From contig NZ_JAIOZR010000002.1 of NCBI RefSeq assembly GCF_021740465.1, forward strand, positions 102,332 to 166,331: a stretch of 64,000 nucleotides of DNA, given 5' to 3'. How positions within the stretch are numbered: position 1 is the stretch's first letter; each line of letters opens with the position of its first letter. The notes beneath the pieces are model-generated. The model searched no databases and was not told where the DNA came from. It saw only the letters and a program-made list of their open reading frames with translations. Both the position numbers and the translations under genes were made by a program. Positions 48,059 to 56,327 of the stretch are shown in pieces. This DNA is from Chlorobium sp. GTDB lineage: Bacteria > Bacteroidota > Chlorobiia > Chlorobiales > Chlorobiaceae.

Positions 48059-49903
48059 ATGTGCGGAATTGTTGGTTATATCGGTAAAAGAGAGGCTTCT
48101 CCGCTGCTGTTGAACGGGTTGCGGCGTCTGGAGTACCGGGGTTATGATTCGGCAGGCATTGCCGTGCTCAACGGTGAACTATCGGTCGTCAAACAGAAGG
48201 GAAGTGTAGGAGATCTTGAAAACGCGCTGCAGAAAAGCGGCGATCTGCTCAGTGGGGCGACGGTGGGTATTGCGCATACCCGGTGGGCGACCCATGGCGA
48301 TCCCAGCGACCGCAACGCCCATCCCCATCTCAACAATGCCGGCGATATAGCGCTGATCCATAACGGGATTATCGAAAATCATGCGGCACTTCGCCTTGAA
48401 TTGACCTCTCACGGTTACACCTTCAACAGCGCTACCGATACGGAGGTGCTGGTGCATCTGATCGACCGCATGTGGAAGGATGAACCTTCGCTGAGCCTCG
48501 AGGGCGCGGTGCGCCGGGCGTTGCGGCATGTCGAAGGGGCATACGGCCTCTGCGTGATTTCGTCCCGTGAACCGGGAACGCTTGTCGTTGCCCGCAAGGG
48601 AAGTCCGCTGGTACTGGGGCTTGGTGACGGCGAGTATTTTGTTGCTTCCGATGCGGCTCCCATTGTCGAGCATACCCGCAAGGTTGTTTACCTCGGTGAC
48701 GGGGAGATGGCGGTCGTAACGGCGGACGGCTATACGGTCAAGACCGTCGAGAACATCGAGACCGAGAAGCTTATCACCGAACTCGATTTCGAGCTTGGCG
48801 AGATAGAAAAGGGCGGATTCGAGCATTTCATGCTCAAGGAGATATTCGAGCAGCCCGATGTCATGCACGATGTCATGAGGGGCCGCGTGCGTCTTGAGGA
48901 AGGCCGGGTAAGGCTTGGCGGAATCGAGGATTATCTCGACCGCCTCAAGCAGGCCAAGCGCATTGTGATCTGTGCCTGCGGTACCAGCTGGCATGCAGGT
49001 CTTATCGGTGAGTACCTTATCGAGGAGTTCGCCCGCATTCCTGTGGAAGTCGATTATGCGTCCGAGTTCCGGTACCGAAATCCAATTGTCGGCACTGATG
49101 ACGTTGTCATCGTCATTTCCCAGTCGGGAGAAACCGCCGACACGCTTGCGGCGCTTCGCGCTGCGAAGGAGAAAGGCGCCCTCGTCATGGGAATCTGCAA
49201 CGTTGTGGGTTCAACCATCGCCCGCGAGACCCTTTGCGGCATGTATACCCATGCGGGTCCGGAAGTCGGTGTTGCATCGACCAAGGCCTTTACCGCCCAG
49301 GTGATCGTGCTTTATATGCTGGCCCTCGCCCTGAGCAAGGGACGTACCATTTCGCATGACGAGATCGCCCTGAACCTGAAGGAGCTAACGCGCGTACCTG
49401 AAAAAGCCGCCCGGATTCTTGAACTCGACAGCCAGATCAAATCGATCGCCGAAATCTTCAAGGATGCAAAAAACTTTTTGTACCTCGGCCGCGGCTATAA
49501 TTTTCCTGTCGCGCTCGAAGGTGCCCTGAAGCTCAAGGAGATATCCTATATCCATGCCGAAGGCTATCCCGCTGCTGAGATGAAGCATGGCCCGATCGCG
49601 CTGATTGATGAGGACATGCCGGTAATTTTCATTGCCACGAGGGACAGCACCTATACCAAGATTCTCAGCAATATCGAAGAGGTACGAAGCCGCAAAGGCC
49701 GGGTTATAGCCATCGCCAATGACGGGGATCAGGAAATCAGCAGGCTGGCCGAACATGTCATCTACATTCCGCAGGCAACCGGGCCGATCATGCCGCTTCT
49801 GACGGTTATTCCGCTGCAGCTGCTCGCCTACCATATCGCGACGCTCAGGGGGTGCAACGTAGACCGTCCCCGCAATCTTGCCAAATCGGTTACGGTGGAA
49901 TAG
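48059..49903 (+). CDS. glmS: Glutamine-fructose-6-phosphate aminotransferase (isomerizing)
   Basis: A 614-residue enzyme. The glutaminase domain starts MCGIVGYIGKREA with Cys2 as nucleophile after Met removal, and contains GIAHTRWATHG. Two SIS domains follow (CGTSWHAGLIGEYL, SQSGETADTLAAL; and GRGYNFPVALEGALKLKE), and it ends RPRNLAKSVTVE, the standard C-terminus that closes the active site. It makes glucosamine-6-phosphate for cell wall and lipid A. No glmS ribozyme is visible upstream. Confidence 0.96.
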   Translation: MCGIVGYIGKREASPLLLNGLRRLEYRGYDSAGIAVLNGELSVVKQKGSVGDLENALQKSGDLLSGATVGIAHTRWATHGDPSDRNAHPHLNNAGDIALIHNGIIENHAALRLELTSHGYTFNSATDTEVLVHLIDRMWKDEPSLSLEGAVRRALRHVEGAYGLCVISSREPGTLVVARKGSPLVLGLGDGEYFVASDAAPIVEHTRKVVYLGDGEMAVVTADGYTVKTVENIETEKLITELDFELGEIEKGGFEHFMLKEIFEQPDVMHDVMRGRVRLEEGRVRLGGIEDYLDRLKQAKRIVICACGTSWHAGLIGEYLIEEFARIPVEVDYASEFRYRNPIVGTDDVVIVISQSGETADTLAALRAAKEKGALVMGICNVVGSTIARETLCGMYTHAGPEVGVASTKAFTAQVIVLYMLALALSKGRTISHDEIALNLKELTRVPEKAARILELDSQIKSIAEIFKDAKNFLYLGRGYNFPVALEGALKLKEISYIHAEGYPAAEMKHGPIALIDEDMPVIFIATRDSTYTKILSNIEEVRSRKGRVIAIANDGDQEISRLAEHVIYIPQATGPIMPLLTVIPLQLLAYHIATLRGCNVDRPRNLAKSVTVE

Positions 49904-49923
49904 CCTGAAAAAGGAGCAAATGC

Positions 49924-50271
49924 ATGGATATGCACCATGACGCCCGTTTTGCGGGGGTACTTTCCGATCTGGATCGCATTGCCCGGGAACTGGTCGATAC
50001 GGGCCGTCTGGCTCCCATTGCCGGAACCTTGGGGAGTGGCGTGGTCATCGAATTCGGCATGTATGGAGAGGGTAAAAATGCGGAACCGGCCATTCTCATC
50101 AACATCACCTCACAGGAAGAGTTCGACGGTGACGAAAGCCTGCTTGATGACTTCGAGGATTATGTGATCAGCCGACTCGAGGTCGCTTCGCGGGACTGGT
50201 CGCTGGAAGTTACCGACCTCCTGGGAGACGACCGGCCGGTTGTGCTGCTTATTAATGGAGAAGAGTATTAG
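49924..50271 (+). CDS. Hypothetical protein downstream of glmS
   Basis: A 115-residue acidic soluble protein with a predicted alpha/beta mix (GRLAPIAGTLGSGVVIEFGM, ILINITSQEEFDGDES). It has an AAAAAGGAGC ribosome site, which supports real translation. It lies 20 bp after glmS and is likely co-transcribed. No family recognised. Confidence 0.6.
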   Translation: MDMHHDARFAGVLSDLDRIARELVDTGRLAPIAGTLGSGVVIEFGMYGEGKNAEPAILINITSQEEFDGDESLLDDFEDYVISRLEVASRDWSLEVTDLLGDDRPVVLLINGEEY

Positions 50272-50412
50272 GGGTTCCTTTAAAAAGTTATTACGCATCC
50301 AGATTGCTGCGTTGGTCGGTGCTCGAAATCCTCATGTACTACTTGTACATTCCGGTTTCCGTGCTCCGTCTGCCTTGCCCTTTGATCGCTCATCACACTT
50401 TTCAGATATGTT
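50272..50412 (+). repeat. Dispersed intergenic repeat, better-preserved copy
   Basis: It begins GGGGTTCC, contains AAAGTTATTACGCATCCAG and ATTGCTGCGTTGG, has a palindromic middle (GTACTACTTGTAC) and ends TTTGATCGCTCATCACACTT. The other copy is at 36745-36880. I recall similar ~130-bp elements as repeats between genes in several Gram-negative genomes, but cannot confirm it here. The rest of 50413-50564 is noncoding. Confidence 0.55.
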
Positions 50413-50564
50413 TTTATGTTTATGCCCGCCTCTCCGCCGCCCCCCTGAAATCCGCATATTTTTTTCCTCTTATGCCCGCTTTTCCTGTCCGTGACGGGAA
50501 TTATTACCGGTAATTGACAGTTCAGAAAGGTTTTAAGGCCAGTCTACACCTTCGTCAATGACGG

Positions 50565-51530
50565 ATGTCACAAAACCCTAATCTTGTTATGGAAGGTCAT
50601 ATTGTCATTACCGGAGCAACCGGGGTAATTGGCGCCGAGCTTGCCCGCCGTCTGATCGCACGGGGGGAAAAGGTTATTCTGCTTGTCCGGTCCACCGCTT
50701 CTGCAAAGGAGAAGGTTCCCGGAGCGGCAGCTTATCTGCACTGGGATGCCGGCCTGGCCTCTGGCGACTGGGTTGCCGCCGTTGACGGAGCCAGAGCGAT
50801 CATTCATCTTGCCGGAAAACCGCTGCTTGAAGCCCGCTGGACCGAGGAGCACAAAAAGGAGTGCTACGATTCGCGGATCGGGAGCACGAAACACATGGTT
50901 GCGGCTATTGCCCTGGCGAAGCGGAAACCGGAAGTGTTCATTTCGGCTTCGGCTATCGGTTATTACGGTTCGTTCGAACAGTGTTCCGATACGGTCGAAC
51001 TCGACGAGTCGAGCCCCGGTGGAGGCGACTTTCTTGCGGAAATCTGCATTGACTGGGAAAAAGCTGCTATTCCGGCTGCGGAATACGGTGTTCGCCTTGT
51101 TCTGCTTCGTACCGGAATTGTACTTTCCACGAAAGGAGGCATGCTGCAGAAAATGATCACCCCCTTCAGCTTCTTTCTCGGCGGGCCGGTCGGTTCCGGT
51201 CGCCAGTGTCTCTCCTGGATACATCTCGATGATGAAGTTAATTGCATTCTTGCCATCCTCGACGACTCCCGTTATGAGGGCGTCGTCAATGCTGTAGCTC
51301 CGGTGCCGGCGACCATGAACGATTTTGCGCGCGAGCTTGGCCATGTGATGGGTCGTCCTTCGCTGCTTCCGGTCCCGAAAATTGCCGTGCAGCTCCTGAT
51401 GGGCGAGGGCGCCGATTATGCCGTCAAAGGCCAGCGGGTTGTGCCCCGGGCTCTTGAACACAACGGCTTCGTGTTTCGGTACCCCGATCTCGGCCCCGCA
51501 CTCGGAGATCTTGTTTCAAATGGCAAGTAA
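50565..51530 (+). CDS. TIGR01777-family NAD-dependent epimerase/sugar dehydratase-like protein
   Basis: A 321-residue extended SDR protein. VITGATGVIGAELARRL is the Rossmann GxxGxxG motif, AIIHLAGKPL and SASAIGYYG (YxxxK-type site modified) follow. The C-terminal DUF1731-like part (PVPKIAVQLLMGEGA ... GFVFRYPDL) is typical of the YfcH/SulA-like subgroup. The substrate is unknown. The start may instead be ATG 50589, as neither has a strong ribosome site. Confidence 0.8.
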   Translation: MSQNPNLVMEGHIVITGATGVIGAELARRLIARGEKVILLVRSTASAKEKVPGAAAYLHWDAGLASGDWVAAVDGARAIIHLAGKPLLEARWTEEHKKECYDSRIGSTKHMVAAIALAKRKPEVFISASAIGYYGSFEQCSDTVELDESSPGGGDFLAEICIDWEKAAIPAAEYGVRLVLLRTGIVLSTKGGMLQKMITPFSFFLGGPVGSGRQCLSWIHLDDEVNCILAILDDSRYEGVVNAVAPVPATMNDFARELGHVMGRPSLLPVPKIAVQLLMGEGADYAVKGQRVVPRALEHNGFVFRYPDLGPALGDLVSNGK

Positions 51531-51592
51531 CAGGCTTTTTCATCGGGTCATGATGGAGCGCTCAACAAAAACAACAGAGTAAGGAGAATATT

Positions 51593-52087
51593 ATGGGAAC
51601 AAGTGGACGTGCGATTGTAGGGGAACATCTGCCCCGCGTACTTGAACTGCTCAACAAGGCGTTTGCCGATGAATGGCTGGCATACTACCAGTACTGGCTG
51701 GGTTCCAAGGTGGTGCAGGGCCCGATGAAAGATGCGGTTATTGCCGAGCTTCTGCAGCACGCCGCCGACGAGCTGCGCCATGCCGACATGGTGACTACGA
51801 GGATTATCCAGCTCGGGGGCACGCCTGTCACCAATCCGCGGGAATGGTTCACCTGGACCAACTGCGGCTACGATGCTCCGGACGATCCGTTCGTGAAAAA
51901 AATTCTCGAGCAGAACATTGCCGGAGAGCAGTGCGCAATCAATGTCTATAACAGTATTATTCAGGAGATAGGCATGAAGGACCCGGTGACCTACAATCTT
52001 GCGGTCCAGATCCTGCAGGATGAAGTGGAGCACGAAGAGGATCTGCAGTCGCTTCTCGAGGATGTCGGCATTATCCTCGGCAGGTAA
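51593..52087 (+). CDS. Ferritin-like diiron protein (bacterioferritin/DPS-like)
   Basis: A 164-residue four-helix protein. Metal ligands appear in the ferritin pattern: E in FADEWLAYYQYWLG, E-x-x-H in AADELRHADMV, E in EQNIAGEQCAINVYN and E-x-x-H-E in QDEVEHEEDLQS. It resembles the DPS-like/bacterioferritin subgroup that protects anaerobes from peroxide. It has a strong AAGGAG ribosome site. Confidence 0.85.
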   Translation: MGTSGRAIVGEHLPRVLELLNKAFADEWLAYYQYWLGSKVVQGPMKDAVIAELLQHAADELRHADMVTTRIIQLGGTPVTNPREWFTWTNCGYDAPDDPFVKKILEQNIAGEQCAINVYNSIIQEIGMKDPVTYNLAVQILQDEVEHEEDLQSLLEDVGIILGR

Positions 52088-52104
52088 ATTTTTCCGATTG
52101 TGCA

Positions 52105-52140
52105 AAAAAAAATAGCCGGGCAGTTAAAAACTGTCCGGCT
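52105..52140 (-). terminator. Terminator of the RRM protein gene
   Basis: AGCCGGGCAGTT (52114-52125), loop AAA, AACTGTCCGGCT (52129-52140), 12 pairs with one G-T. On the minus strand it is followed by TATTTTTTTTT. On the plus strand no T-run follows, so it mainly ends the RRM gene. Confidence 0.8.
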
Positions 52141-52167
52141 TCCCGTAAAAACCCTCTGAAGGATAGA

Positions 52168-52440
52168 TCAATAACGGTCTCTTCTTGCCGGGCGCTCTTC
52201 GCGGGGCCTGGCCTCATTGACCTTTATGGTGCGGCCTTTAAGATCCTTGTCGTTCATGGATTCGATAGCTTCGCGAGCTTCGCTGTCATTCGGCATGTCA
52301 ACAAACCCAAACCCTTTCGAGCGGCCTGAAAACTTGTCGGTAATGATGTTAGCGCTGTCTACCTGTCCGAACTGGGAAAATACATCACGCAGATCGTCTT
52401 CGGTAACGGAGTAGGGTAAATTGCCAATGTAGATATTCAT
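52168..52440 (-). CDS. Single RRM RNA-binding protein
   Basis: A 90-residue protein starting MNIYIGNLPYSVTEDDLRDV. RNP2 is IYIGNL and RNP1 is SKGFGFVDM, so the RRM is complete. The C-terminal ~12 residues are Arg-rich (EERPARRDRY). Such proteins occur in cyanobacteria and green sulfur bacteria and often respond to cold. I start at ATG 52440 instead of 63 bp upstream because the extra residues (CLGCLSAFLSY) do not fit the fold. Confidence 0.9.
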   Translation of the reverse strand: MNIYIGNLPYSVTEDDLRDVFSQFGQVDSANIITDKFSGRSKGFGFVDMPNDSEAREAIESMNDKDLKGRTIKVNEARPREERPARRDRY

Positions 52441-52876
52441 TGTTAGTCTCAGTAAACATGTGCATTGATAGGAAAGAAACGCAGACAAACAACCAAGGCA
52501 CAAATTATTTGAACGCGATCAGCCAACCATTGGCTAATTAATGCCTCAATTTACCGCAATTAGCAATGGTTTTCAAAAATAAAAAAGCAGGCAATATGCG
52601 GAAATTCGAGTATTATCAGGTAAAACCGGCATTTGTTCTGTTTTTTCTGTGAAAAAAAACGCACTCTTTTCCTTTTTCCTGTCAGTTTTTTTCTTCTTTC
52701 CGCTCGCTCACCATCCTCTTTTTCCTCTTTTTTCGGGTTTCACTGTTTCGGAATGCTCGTTTTCTACTTTTTTGTTATAAAATTCGCCGGATTCTTGTTT
52801 AGGGTTTAAATATTTACTACTATCATGTAGCAAAGTTTAAATATTAAGGTCTCAAGAATTTCTAAACCATCAGGTT
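52441..52876. other. A+T-rich divergent regulatory region between the RRM and amt genes
   Basis: Over 430 bp without a supported gene. It holds an inverted repeat AGCCA-ACCAT-TGGCT (52521-52535) in the likely leader of the RRM gene, a long pyrimidine-rich tract at about 52663-52738, and paired direct repeats in front of amt. Confidence 0.6.
52804..52845 (+). promoter_or_regulatory. Direct repeats GTTTAAATATT before amt
   Basis: GTTTAAATATT at 52804-52814 and 52835-52845, 31 bp apart (about three helical turns), ending 31 bp before the amt ATG. Between them is CTAC-TATCAT-GTAG. They fit a dimeric regulator with two sites or repeated promoter elements. Confidence 0.4.
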
Positions 52877-54208
52877 ATGATGAAAAAGTTTTCGTATCCA
52901 TTGCTGCTGCTTGCTGCAGCAATGATGTCAAGCGGCACCGCATGGGGGGCTGAAGAGGTTGTCACCGACAGCGGTACCACCTCATGGATGCTTACCTCCA
53001 CTGCGCTGGTTCTGCTCATGGTTCCGGGTCTGGCCATGTTCTACGGTGGTCTGGTGCGCACCAAAAACGTCATCGGCACGATGATGCACAGTTTCGCCGC
53101 CATGGTCATCATCGGCGTGCTCTGGCCAACCCTCGGCTATGCGCTCAGTTTCGGCCCCGGCATTCTCGGCGGTTTTATCGGCTGGGACAGCAAATATTTT
53201 CTGCTGCAGGGCATCGATGATACTATCATGTCCACCCAGATTCCCGAATATGTCTTCGCCATGTTCCAGGGCAAGTTCGCCATCATCACTCCCGCGCTGA
53301 TTGCCGGCGCCTTTGCCGAACGGGTGAACTTCAAGGGCTACGCCCTCTTCATCGCCCTCTGGAGTCTTATTGTCTACAGCCCCATCTGCCACTGGGTATG
53401 GGCTGCCGACGGCTTTCTTTTCAACCTCGGTGCCATGGGTGCCATCGACTTTGCCGGCGGTACCGTCGTGCACATCTCCTCGGGTGTTACGGCTCTGGTC
53501 GCTGCGCTCTATCTGGGAGGACGCAGAGGCTATCCGAGAAACGTCATGCATCCCAACAACCTGGTGATGACCCTCATGGGAGCAGGCCTGCTCTGGGTCG
53601 GATGGTTCGGATTCAACGCCGGCAGCGCTATTGCCAGCAACCTTGCGACGGCGCGCGCTCTCACAGTTACCCAGATGGCCGCAGCTGCGGGCGCGTTTAC
53701 CTGGATGGTTATCGAAATGGTGCAGCACGGCAAGGCGACCAGTCTCGGCGTTGCATCGGGTATTCTTGCCGGTCTTGTAGCCATCACTCCGGCTGCAGGC
53801 GTGGTGCAGCCTTCCGGAGCGCTTGCTCTCGGAGCGCTTGCCGCCGTGTTCTGCTATCTGGCCATCCTGCTCAAGAACAAACTCGGTTATGACGACAGCC
53901 TCGACGCCTTCGGCATACACGGAGTAGGCGGTATTGTCGGCGCTCTTGCCCTGACCTTCTTCATCCGTCCTTCGTGGATGGCCGACGCCGCTGCAAAAGT
54001 TGGCGGAAGCTGGACCGTCTGGCAGCAGTTCGGCGTACAGGCGACTGCAGTCGGCGTCACCATCGCCTATGCCGCCGTCGTGTCGCTTATTCTGCTCTTT
54101 GTGATCGAAAAGACCATCGGCCTGCGCATCAGCGAAGACGAGGAGATGTCGGGTCTCGACCACAGCATGCACGGTGAGCAGGGATACGGCCTTATTAACT
54201 TAAACTGA
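52877..54208 (+). CDS. amt: Ammonium transporter
   Basis: A 443-residue AmtB-type channel with a cleavable signal (MMKKFSYPLLLLAAAMMSSG) and about eleven hydrophobic helices. SPICHWVWA and DAFGIHGVGGIVGALALT carry the paired pore His residues. GMTSW-like openings of the pore are present (AMFYGGLVRTKNV). The gene is followed after 10 bp by a PII gene, the usual Amt regulator. A TATA-rich leader and direct repeats precede it. Confidence 0.95.
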   Translation: MMKKFSYPLLLLAAAMMSSGTAWGAEEVVTDSGTTSWMLTSTALVLLMVPGLAMFYGGLVRTKNVIGTMMHSFAAMVIIGVLWPTLGYALSFGPGILGGFIGWDSKYFLLQGIDDTIMSTQIPEYVFAMFQGKFAIITPALIAGAFAERVNFKGYALFIALWSLIVYSPICHWVWAADGFLFNLGAMGAIDFAGGTVVHISSGVTALVAALYLGGRRGYPRNVMHPNNLVMTLMGAGLLWVGWFGFNAGSAIASNLATARALTVTQMAAAAGAFTWMVIEMVQHGKATSLGVASGILAGLVAITPAAGVVQPSGALALGALAAVFCYLAILLKNKLGYDDSLDAFGIHGVGGIVGALALTFFIRPSWMADAAAKVGGSWTVWQQFGVQATAVGVTIAYAAVVSLILLFVIEKTIGLRISEDEEMSGLDHSMHGEQGYGLINLN

Positions 54209-54218
54209 GTTTTTTACG

Positions 54219-54560
54219 ATGAAACTGATTACAGCGATCATTCAGCCGGACAGGCTCGACCATGTGCGTGAGGCCCTGATACAGGCTGATATAACCAGGA
54301 TAACCGTAAGTCGTGTAACCGGACATGGACGGCAGGAGGATATCGAGATCTACAGGGGCCAGAAAATTGCGCCGAACCTTATTCCCAAGATCCGCCTCGA
54401 TATCGCCGTCAATGATGAGTTTGTCGATATCACCGTCGATACGATCATCGAGACGGCGCGCCACGGGGTCGGAGAGGTAGGTGACGGCAAGATATTCATC
54501 ACACCTCTTGAAGAGTGCATCAGGATCCGTACCCGCGAGAAAGGCGGTAAGGCTATCTGA
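54219..54560 (+). CDS. PII-family nitrogen regulatory protein lacking the T-loop tyrosine
   Basis: A 113-residue PII protein. GHGRQED and YRGQKIAPNLIPK form the T-loop region; B-loop TARHGVGEVGDGKIF is intact (ATP/2-oxoglutarate site). At the position of E. coli GlnB Tyr51 there is Ile50, so classical uridylylation is not possible. It probably senses ATP/ADP and 2-oxoglutarate and blocks Amt directly. It is in an operon with amt. A nifI or glnK type name cannot be decided, so I leave the symbol blank. Confidence 0.9.
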   Translation: MKLITAIIQPDRLDHVREALIQADITRITVSRVTGHGRQEDIEIYRGQKIAPNLIPKIRLDIAVNDEFVDITVDTIIETARHGVGEVGDGKIFITPLEECIRIRTREKGGKAI

Positions 54561-54573
54561 CAAGCAGGGAGTG

Positions 54574-54627
54574 CTAAAATACAAAGAGAAGGCTGCCCCG
54601 ACGGGTGGCCTTCTCTTTGTATTTTAG
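54574..54627. terminator. Bidirectional terminator, 20-bp perfect inverted repeat
   Basis: Left arm 54574-54593 (CTAAAATACAAAGAGAAGGC) and right arm 54608-54627 are exact complements around a 14-nt loop with a further CCCG/CGGG pairing. It serves the PII gene from the left and the convergent TPR gene from the right. Confidence 0.85.
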
Positions 54628-54649
54628 GGTTATACCGGGGGCTGCGGTT

Positions 54650-55222
54650 TCAGTTTGCAGGGATCGGCGGAGGTACGGCCGCTACGGGTTGTTTCCATGA
54701 CGGATAGTAGATGTTCAGCCACTTTTCGGCGGTCACGTCGCCGAGCCTTGCCGCTTCCCTGAAATCCTCGATACGTCCGAAATTGTCGCCGGTGCGGCTT
54801 TTGGCTATGCCCCGGTGAAAGTATGCGGCGGCCATTTTTCGGTCGAGTGCGATCGTTCCGCTGAAATCCGCAATGGCTCCGAAAAAGTCGCCGGACATGT
54901 TTTTCGCTATTCCCCTGTTGTAGTAGCCAACGGCCTGAAAGTATGGTTCGCCGAAAGCGATAACCATTGAAAAATCATTGATGGCCTTTTCGAAAACCTT
55001 CATCCTCTGCCATGCGGCGCCTCTCATCTGATAGGCCATGGCGAATCCGGGGTTTTTCTCGATAGCTTTGGAATAGTCCTTTATGGCGGCTTTCAGGTCC
55101 CCCTGGAGGTGTTTTTCGTATCCCCTGTCGAAATAGTCATTTTCCTCGCCGGCAAATGCGGGGATTGTGAAAATGGACAACAGAAGCATAACGATGGGGA
55201 ACACCGGGGCACTTTTTTTCAT
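54650..55222 (-). CDS. Secreted TPR-repeat protein
   Basis: A 190-residue exported protein with signal peptide (MKKSAPVFPIVMLLLSIF, cleavage after AFAG). About four TPR units follow (YEKHLQGDLKAAIKDYSKAI; MRGAAWQRMKVFEKAINDFS; YNRGIAKNMSGDFFGAIADF; YFHRGIAKSRTGDNFGRIED). These usually mediate protein contacts in the periplasm. The start at 55222 is chosen for the signal peptide; an ATG at 55267 adds 15 residues that weaken it. Confidence 0.75.
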   Translation of the reverse strand: MKKSAPVFPIVMLLLSIFTIPAFAGEENDYFDRGYEKHLQGDLKAAIKDYSKAIEKNPGFAMAYQMRGAAWQRMKVFEKAINDFSMVIAFGEPYFQAVGYYNRGIAKNMSGDFFGAIADFSGTIALDRKMAAAYFHRGIAKSRTGDNFGRIEDFREAARLGDVTAEKWLNIYYPSWKQPVAAVPPPIPAN

Positions 55223-55438
55223 AGTCATCTTCAAAAAAAAGGTCATAGGTGCAAAAGAGTGCTTCATCCCGGCTGCGGGATCGATGTAAACGCACTATAG
55301 CAATGCTTTTCATGGGGTTTAAAGTTTCCGGCGCCGGGTTCCTCCTATAGTAAGACTTCAGCGGGTTATTTTTACGTAATCAGGCGTTTTTTTTTCTATC
55401 TTGCTACAATTAACAGTATAACTGTTCCCCGTACGTCA

Positions 55439-56164
55439 ATGTTCAGGATCACTCTTGAAGAATTTGAAGGGCCGCTCGATCTCCTGTTATTCTTTATCAG
55501 GCGTGATGAACTTGATATCTATAATATTCCCATTTCGAAAATCACCGCCGATTTTATTTCCTACATCAGCAGCATGCGATCCATGAACCTCGAGATCGCT
55601 GCAGAATTTATCTATATGGCGTCGATGCTGATGAGCATCAAGGCGAAAATGCTGCTTCCCCGCCCCTCATTGGATGGCGGAGATGCAGATGAGTTCGATC
55701 CCCGTGCCGAACTCGTGCAGAAGCTTCTGGAGTACCGGCAGATTAAAGAGGCGTCGGAAAAACTCGGGGAACTGGCTGCCGTCAGGGCACGGCTTTTTGC
55801 GAAAGGGTTTTCCGAATCGTTTGACCCGAACGTTATCGACGAGCTTGACCTGGAGATACATCGCCCTACGCTCTATCATCTTATAACTGCATATCGCTCG
55901 GTACTGGAAAACATTCCCAAACCCATGACCCGCAATGTCACGGAAGCGCCGGTAACGGTCGAGGAGCAGAGCGCGTTGATCCTGGCACGGCTCAGGGAAC
56001 GGGTGCAGGTATCGTTCCGTACGGTGATGGAGGGAGTATCGGAGAGCATTATACTGGTCGTAACCTTTCTGGCAGTGCTCGAGCTTTGCCGCAACCGGAA
56101 AATTCTGGTTATCGTCAAGGATGGTTATGATGATTTCTGGATATCGGCACGGGACGTCGCGTAA
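55439..56164 (+). CDS. scpA: Segregation and condensation protein A
   Basis: A 241-residue kleisin. FEGPLDLLLFFIRRDELDIYNIPI is the SMC-binding N-terminus, with MASMLMSIKAKMLLPRP after it, and a winged-helix C-terminus. With Smc and ScpB it forms the condensin that organises the chromosome. scpB is not in the window. Confidence 0.9.
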   Translation: MFRITLEEFEGPLDLLLFFIRRDELDIYNIPISKITADFISYISSMRSMNLEIAAEFIYMASMLMSIKAKMLLPRPSLDGGDADEFDPRAELVQKLLEYRQIKEASEKLGELAAVRARLFAKGFSESFDPNVIDELDLEIHRPTLYHLITAYRSVLENIPKPMTRNVTEAPVTVEEQSALILARLRERVQVSFRTVMEGVSESIILVVTFLAVLELCRNRKILVIVKDGYDDFWISARDVA

Positions 56165-56327
56165 GGGATGCCTGTCGTCGCCGGAAGCTGGAAACAACGG
56201 ATGACCGGTCTGACGGATTCAGGTATGTGGGTACACCGGGAACCATCCCGCTTTTTTTATCTTACGGGTCAGGAGCCTCAGGGCTTTGTCGGAAATAGAA
56301 TAGAAAGAATAGTATAAATCAAACCTT

